A stretch of 64,000 nucleotides of DNA from Cephalotrichum gorgonifer (GCA_900312665.1 ONZQ02000011.1:62001-126000); one strand, 5' to 3'; positions 1 to 12,467 are shown, counted from the first letter of the stretch. Program-made: numbers and translations. Notes: generated from the letters alone by a model not told the origin.

Positions 1-2091
1 TTGACGTTGCCACGGAAGTTTTGTACGGGCGCGACACAACGTCAGGTGAGTTTAACCAAACTTTTTCTTATTAATTTACTGGTATCCGACGATGACAGGA
101 ATGAAAGGACTGACACCCCCTACCGTACAGGCGTGGAGTTGTTCTTCGACCTTTTCGGACGCACGTCTATAACCAGAAAAGGACTAGGCAATCTCCTGAA
201 GAAGCTCAACTTCGAAGATACCCTCCAGTATGTTGCCATACCTCGAATCAGCATCGAGGACGACACCGGCTCCAACACCCCCAATAGCAAGCGCTCTCGT
301 TCAGGACCCGTGCGCTCATCCAAGTCGCCCGGCGATGGCAGACGAGACCTGTGCTACATATTCAAGTGTCTGCGCGAGAAGGGCGTCAGGACCATTCTGA
401 AAGTAATCGTCGACGACTCGGGCGCACCGGCGCATAGCGACGAGGCCATAGAGGAGGCACTGAACTTCATGAACGTTGAGGTCTGGAACTGGAAGAAGAC
501 GGATTTGTGCTCCGAGGTGATTTACAGGGTTGCGCCTAAGGCACGCGATGTGCACCTGTACTGGGGCGGAAACAACATCGTCCTGAGGGGCTGGAGCGAA
601 CCGGAGGGTTTGAGAAGGCTGAAGCAGCTCAGAACTGTACATCTTCATGTCCAGCAGGTAAGCCTATACTCTTCCCCTCCTATCCCTGTAAAGCCTTGAT
701 TCCGATAGACCCCCGGTCTATCACTCCCTTGTCTGTGTATCGGCGGATGTTAACGTCGTGTGCTATTTCGTTTTTGGTCGTAGGGTCTCGAGTCGAGCGA
801 CCGAACGCAAAGAAATGTGGAGGAATTCGACGACCGCATGAAGAAGATGTGCCCCGACGTAATCGTCCGCAAAGAATTCCCGAACGTCAAACGGCGAGCA
901 CAGGTCGCCGCCGCCCAAACCGACGGGACCCAGCCCGAGCAACACACGACCAGGCACGAATGGCTCCAATGCATGCAGGACTTCCACAGACTTCTCATAG
1001 ACGCAGAGAGGAGTTACGAGCGTCAGAACCTCAGTATAGAGGAGCCTATAAAGGTTGCCATTATTGATGATGGAGTCGATGTAACAGACCTCGAGTACTA
1101 TTTCATTGGCGGCCGGTCGTTCTGCAGGCGCGACGAGGAGAATAACTTGAGCGATGCGTATTACGCATCTAGAACCGGCCATGGAACAATCATGGCGCAG
1201 CAGGTCCATCTTCTTTGTCCGAAGGCACAGTTTTATGTGCTGAGACTGGAAGACCATGATTCTGAAGAGGCTCGCCAGAACGGCGGCGGTCGTCAAATCT
1301 CCGCCAGAAGCGCGGTACGGGTACGTCAACGATTTCTTTTGTACCTTCCCTCCCCCCCCCCTTTTTTCTCCTTTCCACTTTCCCCTTTCCCCACCCTTTC
1401 TAACACAAAATCCTCCCAGGCCATCCGCGAAGCCATAAACAAGGGCGTCCACATCATCTCCACCTCCTGGACCATCGACACCCCTGAAGACGAGACAGAC
1501 CGCCAGGATCTCGAAGCCGCAATCGTTGATGCCGCCAAGGCCAACATCCTCATGTTCTGCTCCGCCAGCGACCGAGGCGGCGGCAAGCAGAACGCAACGT
1601 ATCCTTCCAAGGCCACACCCCGGATCTTCACCATCGGCGCCGCCAGCTCGTCGGGGAGCACGGAGGCCTGGGTGGGCAATCTAGAAAACATCAGCTTTAC
1701 GTTCCCAGGGAGCAAGGTCCCTCTCAGCCGCAGCACTACCAAACCAGGCGCAACTAGCGTGGTCAGGGAGGCAACGGGTTCGTCGGTGGCTACGGCGCTG
1801 GCGGCGGGGTTAGCGGCGCTGGTCCTATACTGCGTGCAGGTCCGAATAATGCTCGCTCCGAATGTGGGTCTGGAGAAAGAAAAAGCGAGGCGAGACTTCG
1901 AGGCGCTGAAGAAACATGAGAACATGATGAAGGCATTCCAGGATATTGGGACCACAGCCGAGAGCAACCATAAGTTCATCGAGGTGTGGGAGGTGTTTGG
2001 AAAGCAGGTGGAGAAGAAGGACCATGTTGATCGAGATAGGTGGATGGAGTTGATTTCCGACGTGGGCACGACGCTGTGCAGGAAGTTGTGA
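1..2091 (+). CDS. Subtilisin-like serine peptidase (S8), 5'-partial
   Basis: The gene runs in from the left edge. Exons read: <3..45, 131..657, 784..1320, 1420..2091; the introns end in AG, two of them are multiples of three, and a CTGAC branch site precedes the first acceptor. The three catalytic elements are visible: Asp in VAIIDDGVD (about 1053-1079), His in GHGT (about 1179-1190) and Ser in GSSVATA (about 1777-1797). The usual oxyanion Asn region reads FCSASDRGG, as in fungal intracellular subtilases. No signal peptide can be judged because the N terminus is missing. The stretch before the catalytic domain (131-1040) is a conserved-looking helical region, and a helical tail follows the Ser motif. 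S8 domains of this kind occur in fungi alone or as effector domains of NLR proteins; the part seen here carries no NACHT. The family call is firm; the cellular role is inference. Confidence 0.85.
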
Positions 2092-2997
2092 TGGGTGGTG
2101 ATTCTAGATAGCCGGATGGGGTGTTCTCGCCGGGGAGAAATTACTTGCCCAGATACATCGCCGAAATAACATGGAACGTTTCTTCCCCGTAAGAACCACC
2201 ACCTCCTTGAGGTATAGGACTACGCACGGATAGCTCCTCCCAGCCCGGACGGCGATAGCACTATACCCGCCCACGGCAGTCGTCAGCCCCCCGGCCCTTG
2301 CAACTGGATATTTGGCAGTCACCCTTACCTCAATAACGATCAATCAATATTCTCTCGGATCCTACAGTATGAACCTAAAAGCAAGCAGGCAGTTTATGGC
2401 TCCGATTATTCCATGAGCGAAGTTGAGACGATGGAGTCTGCCTTCCTCACCCGCTTCCACAAGTACATTTCAAAGTGGGCACAGATGGTCGATAGAGCGA
2501 CATTCCTTGCTTTCCGAACATACACATTCTATTCTTAGCCCTCACATATTCCGACTCGTACCTGTACTCCATAGCACAGACTTGGAAACCTCCGCGTTCT
2601 GCCGCCTGCTCATTGGCGGGGCACTGAGCCCCACCCCCACGCCGCTGTGCTTTAATCCCTACCCGACGACCACTCTGCATGGCGACGTGGCTGCCGCCAA
2701 TGTGGAACATCCGGATGCCCTTAGCCGTCCAGCCCTTACCCGCTTCCGACAGCCCCCTACGGTCGTGCGAGCCTGACAAGCTAGAGCACACTACTGCAAA
2801 CGCGCAGCAGAAACCACCGAGCGACATACCGAATACCTATAAGCGGGAGCCATCCCTTCTACTAATACCTTATAGTGGCGGAATCAGAGTTGGCATGGCT
2901 CTGTTGAGCTAAAATGCATGAATGTATCCGTACACATCTTCATTAATTGTTAAGGTACTGATGTACGAAGGGCCTGGTCTACTAACGAATACGGAGC
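2092..2997. other. Intergenic, no gene seen
   Basis: This stretch lies between the S8 gene and the CoA-transferase remnant, where both genes end. Both strands have only short open frames with no recognisable protein; I see nothing else. Confidence 0.5.
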
Positions 2998-3762
2998 CTA
3001 CTCCCTAACCATATCCGCGTCACCGCTAAAGTCCCGTGATGCTGCCCGCTGGAATTCCACTAGTGCACCCTGAATTTCCACCACCGGCCTAACCGAAACC
3101 ACTTCGGCCTTATACTTAGCAGCATACCACTTCTGAAATATCCTCCTGTCGGAGAACAAGCGAGGGAATTGCTTCTTCATCCCCTGCAACGCCGCCCCCG
3201 AGATCTGGTCAACGCTATGAGCATGCCTCAGCTCCAGGAACTCTGGCTCCACGGTGTCTTTCAACATCTCCTTGACATTCTCGAGATATAATCCCGATTC
3301 AAACAGTAGCATGTCGTATTGCAGGAGACACGTCTTCCCATGCCACGACCCGCCTCGGGTTGCGCGGTGGTAAATCCCGACCATTGCGGCAATGGCTCCC
3401 ATACACCCGGTTCCATAGTCGGATATCGGGAATGGGGACACGACAGGTTCCTCAAGCCCCATGAATTTCCCCTGCTCCCAGGCGAGGCCGCTCGCGCAGT
3501 CCGCGATCTGCTGCCATCCCGGCCGTCCTGTCCCCTCCCCTTCGTGCGCAAAGCAGTTCTCGTTGACGTATACAATCCCTTTGCCCCTCGCCCTGGCAAT
3601 CTCTCGAAACTTGGCCGGTCCGTACCCTAGCTTTTGGATTGCCCCGGGCCGAAATCCGTCCAGAACAACGTCAGCATCAGCCAGAAGCCTCTCAAATTCG
3701 TCCCTCCCCTCTGGAGTTTTGAGATCGAGTTCTATCGTGTGTTTGCCCATGTTCACATCAAC
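2998..3762 (-). pseudogene. CaiB/BaiF family III CoA-transferase, 5'-truncated remnant
   Basis: The reading frame (about 252 aa from the first Met region to the stop) matches the C-terminal half of the long fungal CaiB/BaiF proteins: DVNMGKHTIELDL, ADVVLDGFRPGA, GIVYVNENC, GWQQIADCASG and FPISDYGTG follow in the right order, and the end (DMVRE) is where family members end. An intron acceptor (CTAG) sits at 3766-3763 directly before the VDVNMG segment. Complete relatives have some 300 more residues upstream; none of these can be found on the minus strand between 3763 and 5427. The enzyme would move CoA between acyl groups, but the catalytic N-terminal half is missing, so I call a truncated gene. 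An unusually long upstream intron is the alternative; I think it unlikely. Confidence 0.75.
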
Positions 3763-5427
3763 CTAGAAGGTATCCAAGGCAAAGCGATTTCGTATAGCTC
3801 TTAGAATTGTCGTAGTCTCCCGCTTGGACGAAAAAGTCTCGGTGGTATATCCGTTCATCGGCGCTCGGTCGGTCGGTGGCTCATAGTGATCAATAGCCAT
3901 GCTGAAAGCATGCTGTAGATCTGCTCCCTACAGGTGCCGTGCTGCAAGTGCGAAGAGATACTAGCGAAGCTCTGGCTCTGATGCTGAGGGTGGGGGTTTA
4001 AATCGAGGCAGAGATGGTAAGCTCCAGTTGATCGATACGATGGTTGTATCAAGAGTTCCGGTGTGGCCTTGCCACTTCCTTCAGTTCAAAGTGGGCCTTA
4101 GATATTATACCCGACCTTGAGCTCTTCGGCAGAAGGTCGTTATGGCGTCCAGTATCACGCAAACCTTTGCTTTTTCCGGGCCTCGAGGTTGAGCAAAATA
4201 GGAGGACTTCTCGGGTTGTTCTTGGCCTTATCTTTACTATAGATGACTTCCGAGACCCCCGGTGGCACCTGATCTGAAGAGAGATGAAGTTTACTGGCAT
4301 CTATCCGTGCCCTTATTTCAACCAAGCTCAGTCAAAGTTGCCCCCCACCCTCCCCCCGAGTGTGTCGGCCAGTAGTACAGGGCCAGAACCAGGTCTCAAG
4401 CCACGCTCACGGGTACCCGGCACTCCGCGCGGGGAGCTGGCAATCCGCTCGGGGTCTGTTAGTGAACGGATAGAAGCCGAGGCATCGGCTAAGGGACCGC
4501 CACAAGCGCTAGCCTGCGTCCAAGCGTGCGTCCCAGCGTGATGGGCTCCACTCATGCAGGCCCCCGCGCCCGTTAGCGTGCTACCACAGCTGGAGGCATG
4601 GAATGAATACACGTGTGCCACGAAACTTTGTTCTTGCCGGATTTATAATAATCATTCTATACTGACTGGCACTTCTCTGACCGATCGTGGACCCTACTTT
4701 GTGCAGTTGGGATAGGCAGCCGGCCGTGGGGCTTTTCTTCCTCGGCCCGGGCAGAGACATCCCACTAATCTCAACCACTTAACTCATAGCAGTCCTAAAT
4801 GCGTTCGGCCCGGCACATATTCTGATCATCATATGTCTAGATTGAATCAATATATTGCAAAGGAGAATTGACTAACAGGTCAGCCCGGCAATGATGTTTA
4901 AACCCCCCTTACAACCCAGGTTCGTCGACAAAGGGAGCTAGGATCTCAGTAACGGTTTGGCATTCGTGGTCTGACGGTTTGGCCGTGCATTTCGAGGTCC
5001 TGCTTAGACACTCTAAGTCTATGCGTTGCGTGAGCTGAGATATAGCATCAGACTATGCCTAGCAAATGGGAAATAATGACGGGTCACAGGAAGTTAAGTG
5101 GTTTTAAATGGTGGAATTTAGAAACCTTCCCTTCCGCATGGTCGAACCTCCAACCGCCACCGCCACCCCGGGGGATGGCGGTTGGTGGGGGTGGCAGTGG
5201 GGGCCTAGTCAAAACATACGCAACGAAAGTTTCTTGTCTTCGGGATACAGCAACTGTTAAGGTAAAAAAAAGAAAAAAAGAAAAGAAGAAGAAGAAAAGG
5301 GAAAAAGGGGGGGGGGGGGGGGGGGAGGGGGTTGAGATTCACTTAAAGTCGTAACCACTTTCATCCTTTAATCAGGGAGTTATTATTGAGCCTGTGCCTA
5401 TCGAGGTCCTGACAGAATGCTGTCATA
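3763..5427. other. Intergenic with purine tract, no gene seen
   Basis: This is the place where the missing 5' half of the CoA-transferase and the NLR 3' region would lie. I find no coding match on either strand. It holds a purine-only tract ending in a run of 19 G (5307-5325). Confidence 0.5.
5261..5331 (+). repeat. Purine (A/G) low-complexity tract with G19 run
   Basis: From 5261 to 5331 the plus strand contains only A and G: first A-rich with GAA repeats, then 19 consecutive G (5307-5325), one A and more G. It lies about 100 bp downstream of the NLR stop codon. Confidence 0.9.
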
Positions 5428-8400
5428 TTATTTGAACCCATTTTTAACGATTGAGAGTTCACCTTGCAAACACAGTACAATGTCATCGCCAACTGTTTTA
5501 GTTGGCATTACCTCCTGGCTGGTCCCAACATGCTCTGCTCCTATGAAGAAGTGCTGCATACACTGAGTCGGCGGTGGACTTTGCGGGTTGAGACTGGTTA
5601 TCCATCCGTTGCGGTGTAAGAAAATGATGCTGTTGAGCCCTTGGCTCGCCCCAATGAAGTGCCTGCACTGCTTTGTGAATATGTGGTTCATCGGTACGAG
5701 GGTTTGAGCGGTTGCGGTGGACGAAATCTGGCCGGGGTCGAAGATGAATGCCGCTGTTGATGCCGCGTAACTAGAGTCAAAGCTGACTTCTACAATTAGG
5801 GTTCGACAAGTCGGCTGGACAACCCGTTGGATCACCGCACTGGCAGGGCTTATGTCTGAGAAACTCTCTTGAGAGTTATACTGAAGATGGACAGGCTCTG
5901 CTATAGCAAGCTCTGGGAATGACGACGCGATGTATCTCTTCATGATATGATCGCTTAGCAGGGTAAATTCCGCCGTGGCAGCTTGCTTGTGGGGCGATTC
6001 CAGCCATCTCCAGGCTTTCCTTTCATCAGTTCCAAACCGTAGGGTTCCGACCGATGTGCCGTCTTCTATCAGGAAGACAGTGTCAGAGTGCGCGGATGAT
6101 CCCAGTAGATAGTTCCCTGTGGGATCGAAGCAGATTTGCTTTATCTGGGCCACATGCCGTAGATTCAACAGGAGCACATCGGTGGTTAGCGATGTGGCAG
6201 CACTCGGCTTCAGCCTCCAGACCTGCACGGTACCACTAACATCGCTGGAAGCAAGGATGTCGTTCCTTCCAGCGATAATCTCAGTGATGAACTCGCCTGA
6301 AGAGTGCGTGTAGAGTACGGAGTCCTCTTCACCGGTTTTAGAGCTGAATGCGACGACCTGACCGTTGTACCTCCCTGCGAAGACGAGTGGGAGTGTAGGG
6401 TGTGCGCACAGGACCGTGATTCTGGACGCGCGAAGGGGCATGAACTGGCCTTCCGAGGCTATTAATTGAGCTGCGTCGTCGCTGATACTCGAGTCCTCTT
6501 CCATGGTCTTGCGAACAAGAGCGGCTGGCGACCAAATGTTCATAGTAGAGTCCGTCGCATCAATCAGGTTTGAGGAGTCTGACGTGAAGTTGAGCAGTCG
6601 GAAGGACTGTGCCGGAGAAACGACGTGGTATAGAAGAGTGAGAGACTCGAAGTCCCACAGCTGCAGGGTCCCTTTCATATTCGTGGTCGCAAGAGTCCGG
6701 CCATCCGGAGAGCAAGATAGCGAGGTGGGTCCAGCGTCATCAGGGCTCTTATGGGTATGGACCAAAGCACCTGACCAGGTATCGTAAAGGGACATCCCAT
6801 GGTCTGAGTAGATAACAGCAAGGAGGTTGAGCTCCGGGTTGGGATTGAAGAGTAGCCTGGACGCAAGCCTGTTCTCCGGATCCACTGCCCACCCGATTAG
6901 CACACAGCTTTCTATCTCCCGGATACAGACAGCGCCACCCCTATACCCAAGTGCAAGCACTTCTGAATCTGGGGATATAGATGCCACTGAGGGTGCGCGG
7001 GTTGGACGACCGTGTGCCTCAATCTCACTGTCGAGACTTGCATACGGGATGGTGTGATCCTCGACGAGAGTTCCAGTCAGTAGAGCCCACTTCAACACGT
7101 GGCCGTGTTGTGAGACCGCAATGATCGTTTCGGTGGTAGAAGTGAGGAGAATGCAGCGAAATCGAATCCTTGTTTCCCATAGTCGGTTGCCGTCAAGGTC
7201 TTGAACGACTATTGACCTAGTTGTGCAGGCGGCAATGTAGTTGTCCGCGAAGTGAACAGCGTCGACAGGATCCTTCAACGAAACGTGTTTAACTTTTTGG
7301 CAGCTTCGATGGTTGTAAAGATTGATATCACCGGACTCCATACCGACGGCGATTAGGTTCTCCCCGCAGGAGACAGATGTGGCAATGTCAGCACCAAAAC
7401 TCACTGATGCGATACAGTCATCCCAGACTTCTGCACGGAAACCAACAACAGATAGGCCGTCAGGCCTCCTTCCAAATTGTTGGAAGATTGCAGACTCCGT
7501 TGGGCATAGTGGAGGAATGGCGAAATGGATGGACGCAGGACTATTTAGGAGAGCTGTTCCAAATCTGGTAGCAAGTCGGCTTAGGTCCATGGACCACCTT
7601 GCCAGGTTCTTCACTGGATTGCTGAGTGGGGACCGGTACTTTGCGCGGCGATCAAGATAGGCAGTAAGATTCTTGGCTGCTCGTAACAAACAATACAGGT
7701 CACCCTTCTGCGCCACCTTTTCAATCCAAGATAGGACATTGGTTTTGAAGAATCGGTCGATGGTAAGTAGCAGCACATCGGTTTCAGATGACGCACTGTA
7801 TACGTGTTCAGAGAATTGGGTGATGGCGTATTGAAGTAAAGGTGATGGTTCGACTCGGCTTCTCGGCTGCGAGACAAGCCGACGATTCCGTGGTGGCTGC
7901 ATCTCGGAAGAGCACAAAAGCTTCAAGCAAGTCATTGCTATCCTTTCATGTGCCCTTGGTTTCGAAACGGCGAACTCTCCAGCTGCCGTACAGAGCAAGA
8001 ATTCGCGGACAGTAGGGTGGACAACGTCCACTACCTCTGTTGATCCATGGACGGTGACCAGCTGCCCACAAAGACCCTCTATGGCACTTTTGGCGCTGGG
8101 TAAGATAGTATTTATGTCCAGCTTCAGGGCCTGCGAAATCTCCAGTAATGTCATCTTCCGTGAGCTTCCAACGACCCAGAGAAGAACGGCTTTTGTGATG
8201 TGCTTTTCCAGTTTGTTCTCTCCCATTGTTCCAACAGTCCTCTCGTAGTAGGGTACCATGCCTTCCGGAATGCCTTCCAGAACTTGGAGGATACTCTCCT
8301 TAGAGTACACGTGCTCTAGCTCGTCCATCACTATCCTCACCCAGAGGAAGCAGGCATTTGACTTTCGTAGAATAGTAGCCGCCAAATCTTCTTTTTCGGC

Positions 8401-10367
8401 GGCGTTATCAACTGGAAGGTTCTCGATGCGGCTGTTGATGTAGCGCTCAATGTCGCTGACACTGTCCTTTATAGGGATATCCATGACTGATATGGTACAG
8501 GTTGCTTCTAGTGGTCGAGTCAGACGTTGAATGTCTGGTATCTTCCTGCTCGTGAGGAGTATGCGAAGTGGGAAATTCAGTTTCTCCCTTCGGAGAATTG
8601 AAAATAGCTCCTGGTACTTGGTGCACTCGTCAAGAGCGTCGATCACCCAGTATTGGGTCGTCAATATTCGGGTCTACAGGAGTTAGATAGGCCTCACATG
8701 CGTATGGAACCTTTCTTTGAGTGGCTTACATGAAATATGCCTTTCTTGAAGACTTTGTTCCAAATGCTTCTAGGGTCGTCCTTGTCGAACGTGGAGCCCT
8801 CACGACATAGTTCGAGAATCCGCTCTCGAATAGCAGCATTGGAAACCGACATCTGATAGGCCAGAGACCTCAGTAACCCCCCAAGAGTCCCAGATGTCTT
8901 ATTGCCGTCGTGGAAGTAGTAATAGGCACACTCCAGCTGGAAGTCTTGCAGCTCGGATATGACGTACGATGCAAGGTGAGTTTTGCCGGTCCCGGGGTCA
9001 GCGCGGACCCACAAGATTGAGATGTTGTTATCTGCCGTGACCCCATCATCGAAATGATCGTAGGGCAAGGAGTTGGCGGAGTCTCTCCATTCCTCAAACT
9101 CTTCTCTTCCATCGATCCATTGGCAAGAGCCCTCTACCTTGGGGTAGTCCTCCTCGGGTCTATCAGATATGCCAAGGTATGCGATGAGCAGGTCCATCTG
9201 CTCCTTTACATAGCCAGATCGAGCGAGCACCACTATTGTCAGTTAGAAAGTGAGACTTGAAGGTGTGAACAGAAGGGCCTACCGTCTTCCACAAGGTCAT
9301 CCGCTGCACTCGTGAGCGCATTCTTTAGAGTGATATAATTTGGGTCCTCGGGGCTGTCGAACTTGCAGATATCGCGGTGGTTCGCGTTCAGATACTGGAC
9401 GCGTTCATTGATGTATCCTGGGCCTGCAAACGTCAACTCTGTACCGCTATGAAGAATGGGTGTCGAATTATATTCCATACCAAGCACTGCGGAGGTTTTC
9501 CCCACGATCAATGCGGAGGATAAACCGAGGCTCATACGCAACGTTTCGTAGAAAGAGAAGATTCGCAGGTCATGTGCATGTTTTCCAAATTCATCGTTCA
9601 ATAACTGCATAGACTCCGACCCTGTGGTCAGCTCGGCGATGTATTGTCGTGAGGATCCGATTCCAGAAACAGCTAGGATATTGTTGAGAGTTGCCGCGTA
9701 GTCAGATCCACGATGGGGGGTTGCAAGGAAGAATATGCATTTAATGCGAGACTGGAAATCTGGTACATGTTGAGCCAGGATAAACGCCTGTGATACATCA
9801 GCTTCTTGCCCGTGGAATTTTGATCTGGGGCGGCCTCGCCTTTTTTATGACCAACCCGCCCATAGAATGTCCGACGAGGATGATGGGGGCCTATGTCCGT
9901 ATTAGCTGTGTAATACACTTCGGCCACGCTAATCGTACATCTCTATTGCTTTTCAAGTATGGCGAGTTCCTCATTTCCTCCAAGAGGGATTGCCCGAAGT
10001 CATGTACGCTCAAGATGCTCGTCTTGGTGCCCGCCCAATCCGAATCATAGCCGAAACTGTGGATGTTGGTATGTCTGAGTCCGGGTTCAATGGGCAGCCA
10101 TAACTGGGGCCAGAAGCCTCGAATATCGTCCCCTTTTCTCCAAGTTTTTATCGAGCCACCCCGAAGCCCATGCACGAATATCAAATCGATAAGCGGATCA
10201 GGCGACGATTGGAGCAGGTGCAGCCCAAGCGGACCTCGCAAGCTCTCGCCGTGGCCTTTCTCTCGACGCCGCTGGGCCCAGGAACTCGTGAATCGACGGC
10301 GCAGAGAGGCATTTGTTGGGGATTGCGAATCCAGGTCGGTATCAGGGGTTTTAGACGGCGGCGCCAC
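5428..10367 (-). CDS. NLR (STAND) protein: SesB-like hydrolase - NACHT - WD-type repeats
   Basis: Five exons on the minus strand: 10367..9939, 9890..9840, 9787..9283, 9232..8730, 8673..5428, giving about 1577 aa. The N-terminal part is an alpha/beta-hydrolase of the SesB-like type: LIFVHGLRGGS, and the nucleophile elbow VGHSMGG with Ser at about residue 152, followed by ATPHRGSDYA. The NACHT domain has Walker A ADPGTGKT (about residues 406-413) and Walker B WVIDALDE (about 505-512). The C-terminal half contains degenerate WD-type repeats (for example GTLQLWDFES) and the IIFLHRNGW signature seen near the end of fungal NLRs. The repeats are diverged, not the near-identical type. Such proteins act in the cytosol as self/non-self sensors that trigger regulated cell death or incompatibility. 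The second intron (9788..9839) starts with GC instead of GT. No stop or frameshift breaks the frame; the gene looks functional. Confidence 0.92.
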
Positions 10368-10926
10368 CGATCGAATACCCGGAGTGGAGAGGTCCGTCGA
10401 AGTGGTTGCGGTAGAACGAAGGGGTTCTCTGCGGGGTATTTCTCTAGACTTCCACTTCTCGAAGCCACGACGAGGAGATCAGTACCAAATCACACGCTAT
10501 AAGACAGGCCATTCAGGGGGTCCGATCCACTGCTATGATGTTTCCGTCAACACTTACCGACATCGTGAAGGTCCACCTGTCTCGTTAGGCCGTTAGCGCC
10601 GTAGTGATCACCGACTTCGAATGCTCCCGCTTAATGCTCTTTTCCCCACCTTGTTGCTTCACAGCCTGGTCTGAATTCGGTCGCAATTTTGCGCCTCAGT
10701 CATGTCCACATGCACGCGTAACGATGTATCACCAATCAGCGGGTCATTTTAACCGCCACGGGGGAGGTGCCGTGCCACCCTGTGAAACTGGTCGGATTAA
10801 CTGGTCCCATTTCTCGATGAGGGAGGAGGCCTTTGGGTATATATTGACTCGTCTTCCTCGTAAAGATGCGAGAAATCCCTGACTTTGCCCATCAACAACA
10901 ATCAAATATCCACACCTCAAATAATC
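10368..10926. promoter_or_regulatory. Divergent promoter region between NLR and kinase-like gene
   Basis: The two flanking genes point away from each other, so this 559 bp must hold both promoters. A TATA-like stretch, TATATATT, lies near 10837-10844, about 85 bp before the ATG of the plus-strand gene. No coding match. Confidence 0.45.
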
Positions 10927-12467
10927 ATGGCAGCTTCTGGATTAGATCGTGCGATTGTGTCCGGTACGATTTCCTCCCCTGGGGCATTTCTCCTACCCTA
11001 GGGTAGGACTCAGAAGTGGACCTTGGAGATGCCTGTTGGACCCTGGCAAGAATTAACCCAGTAGTAGCACTCCCCGCTGGTAGCGAGATCCTCTCTGTCG
11101 CAGAACATGGAAAAACAAATGTATGGTTTGAAGAGTGGAAACATAACCTACTAGCAACAGAATCTTACCAGCTGGTAGTGGTCAACAGGGCTCAGGATAG
11201 ATATCCTAGTGGGGGAAGAGGAGAAAGTGTACTTCCTCAAGGTACGTCAGTGCCTATCTACCCCCGCACTACCAAACCCCAACCCCGTATATCTTAGTGC
11301 TGTCTTCCGACAACTAACATATGGACACAAGCTCCTTGAGGGTGAAAATGCCGCGAAGATGGCCGAAGGCGAATACGAGGCTCAACGGGCTCTTGAAGTT
11401 CACATACCCGACAACGTCGTGCACCCGGTCGCCTGGGGTCTCCTAGAAGACAGCCAGAACAAGGCCTTCTTCCTCGCAGACTTCATCAATCTGCGGGCAC
11501 GCTCCCCGCCCATCGCGCAGTTCTTCACCGTATTGAAGAAGCTACACCAATCCTCCACTTCGCCCAACGGAAAGTTTGGATTCCATGTGACAACTTTCTA
11601 CGGTGCGCCTGCGATGAGGACTGAGTGGACGGATACCTGGGAAGAGTTTTTCGTTCGCGAGTTCCGCTCCAATCTTGATTTTGCCCAGAAAAATCGTGGG
11701 AAGCACCCGGGACTGCAAGAGGTTTCGGAGAAATTCATCGAAACTGTCATCCCAAGGCTCTTGAGGCCACTTGAAACGGGTGGTAGGAGCATCAAGCCAA
11801 CTCTATGTCACGGGGATCTTTGGGATGGAAACATTCAGATCGACGTTGACAAGAAGCGACCCATAATATTTGATGCCTGCTGCTTCTACGGGCACAACGA
11901 AAGCAAGTATAGCGTTGTCAAATCCCGAGATAAACACAAGTCTAATCAGGAGATATGTAGTGGACCTTCAGTGTATGAGGGACCCACGATACGCCCTTGG
12001 ACCAGAGTTCATCGATCTATATAAGAAGGAGCTTGGAGCCTCCGAGCCTGTGGAGGACTTCGACGATAGAAATGCGCTGTACTCCATGTAAGTTACTCTG
12101 TCCCTTATTTGTGAGAAACTATCTGCTAATTCATGTCAGGCGTAACGATATCCTGACCGCGGGAATGTGGCCGCAATGGGCGTCCTTGCTTGAACGGTAT
12201 GCATTGCTCCATCCCTATCACCCAGGTCGCCTAGCTCTGCTGACTTAGCCGAATAGTGTTAAAGATGAAATGCTTCGGCTTCTTGCAAAGCACCCCCAAG
12301 GCTTTAGTGGATTCCGCGACTTAAGGGAGGTCAATGCTGCGCGGGTTCTTGCGAACACCGAGGTGTCGGTTGCCGGAAATTACACTCCCTATGCGTCCGA
12401 GACTATCACCGAGGCGGGTAGGGTCTCCGAAGCGACGCAATTGTTGACGTCTGGCGCGAGGACCTAG
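10927..12467 (+). CDS. Fructosamine/ketosamine-3-kinase-like phosphotransferase
   Basis: Seven exons: 10927..10963, 11014..11120, 11179..11241, 11332..11902, 11961..12087, 12140..12196, 12257..12467; 1173 nt, 390 aa. Fungal relatives share the blocks VVALPAGSEILSV, VYFLKLLEGEN, GKFGFHVTT, HGDLWDGN (catalytic loop) and FDACCFYGHNE (metal-binding Asp). These enzymes phosphorylate sugar adducts on protein or free amines and so start deglycation; many fungal members are only known by the APH-like fold. It has no signal peptide and should be cytosolic. The intron after HNE is best read as GC-AG (11903..11960), which keeps the alignment HNE-x-D-L ungapped; a 43 bp GT-AG intron 11907..11949 is the alternative and also keeps the frame. 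Exon 1 is short and less certain. Confidence 0.8.

Noticed and set aside
1326..2069. 247-codon minus frame over the subtilase gene
   Set aside because: Antisense shadow of the conserved S8 catalytic region; no family features.
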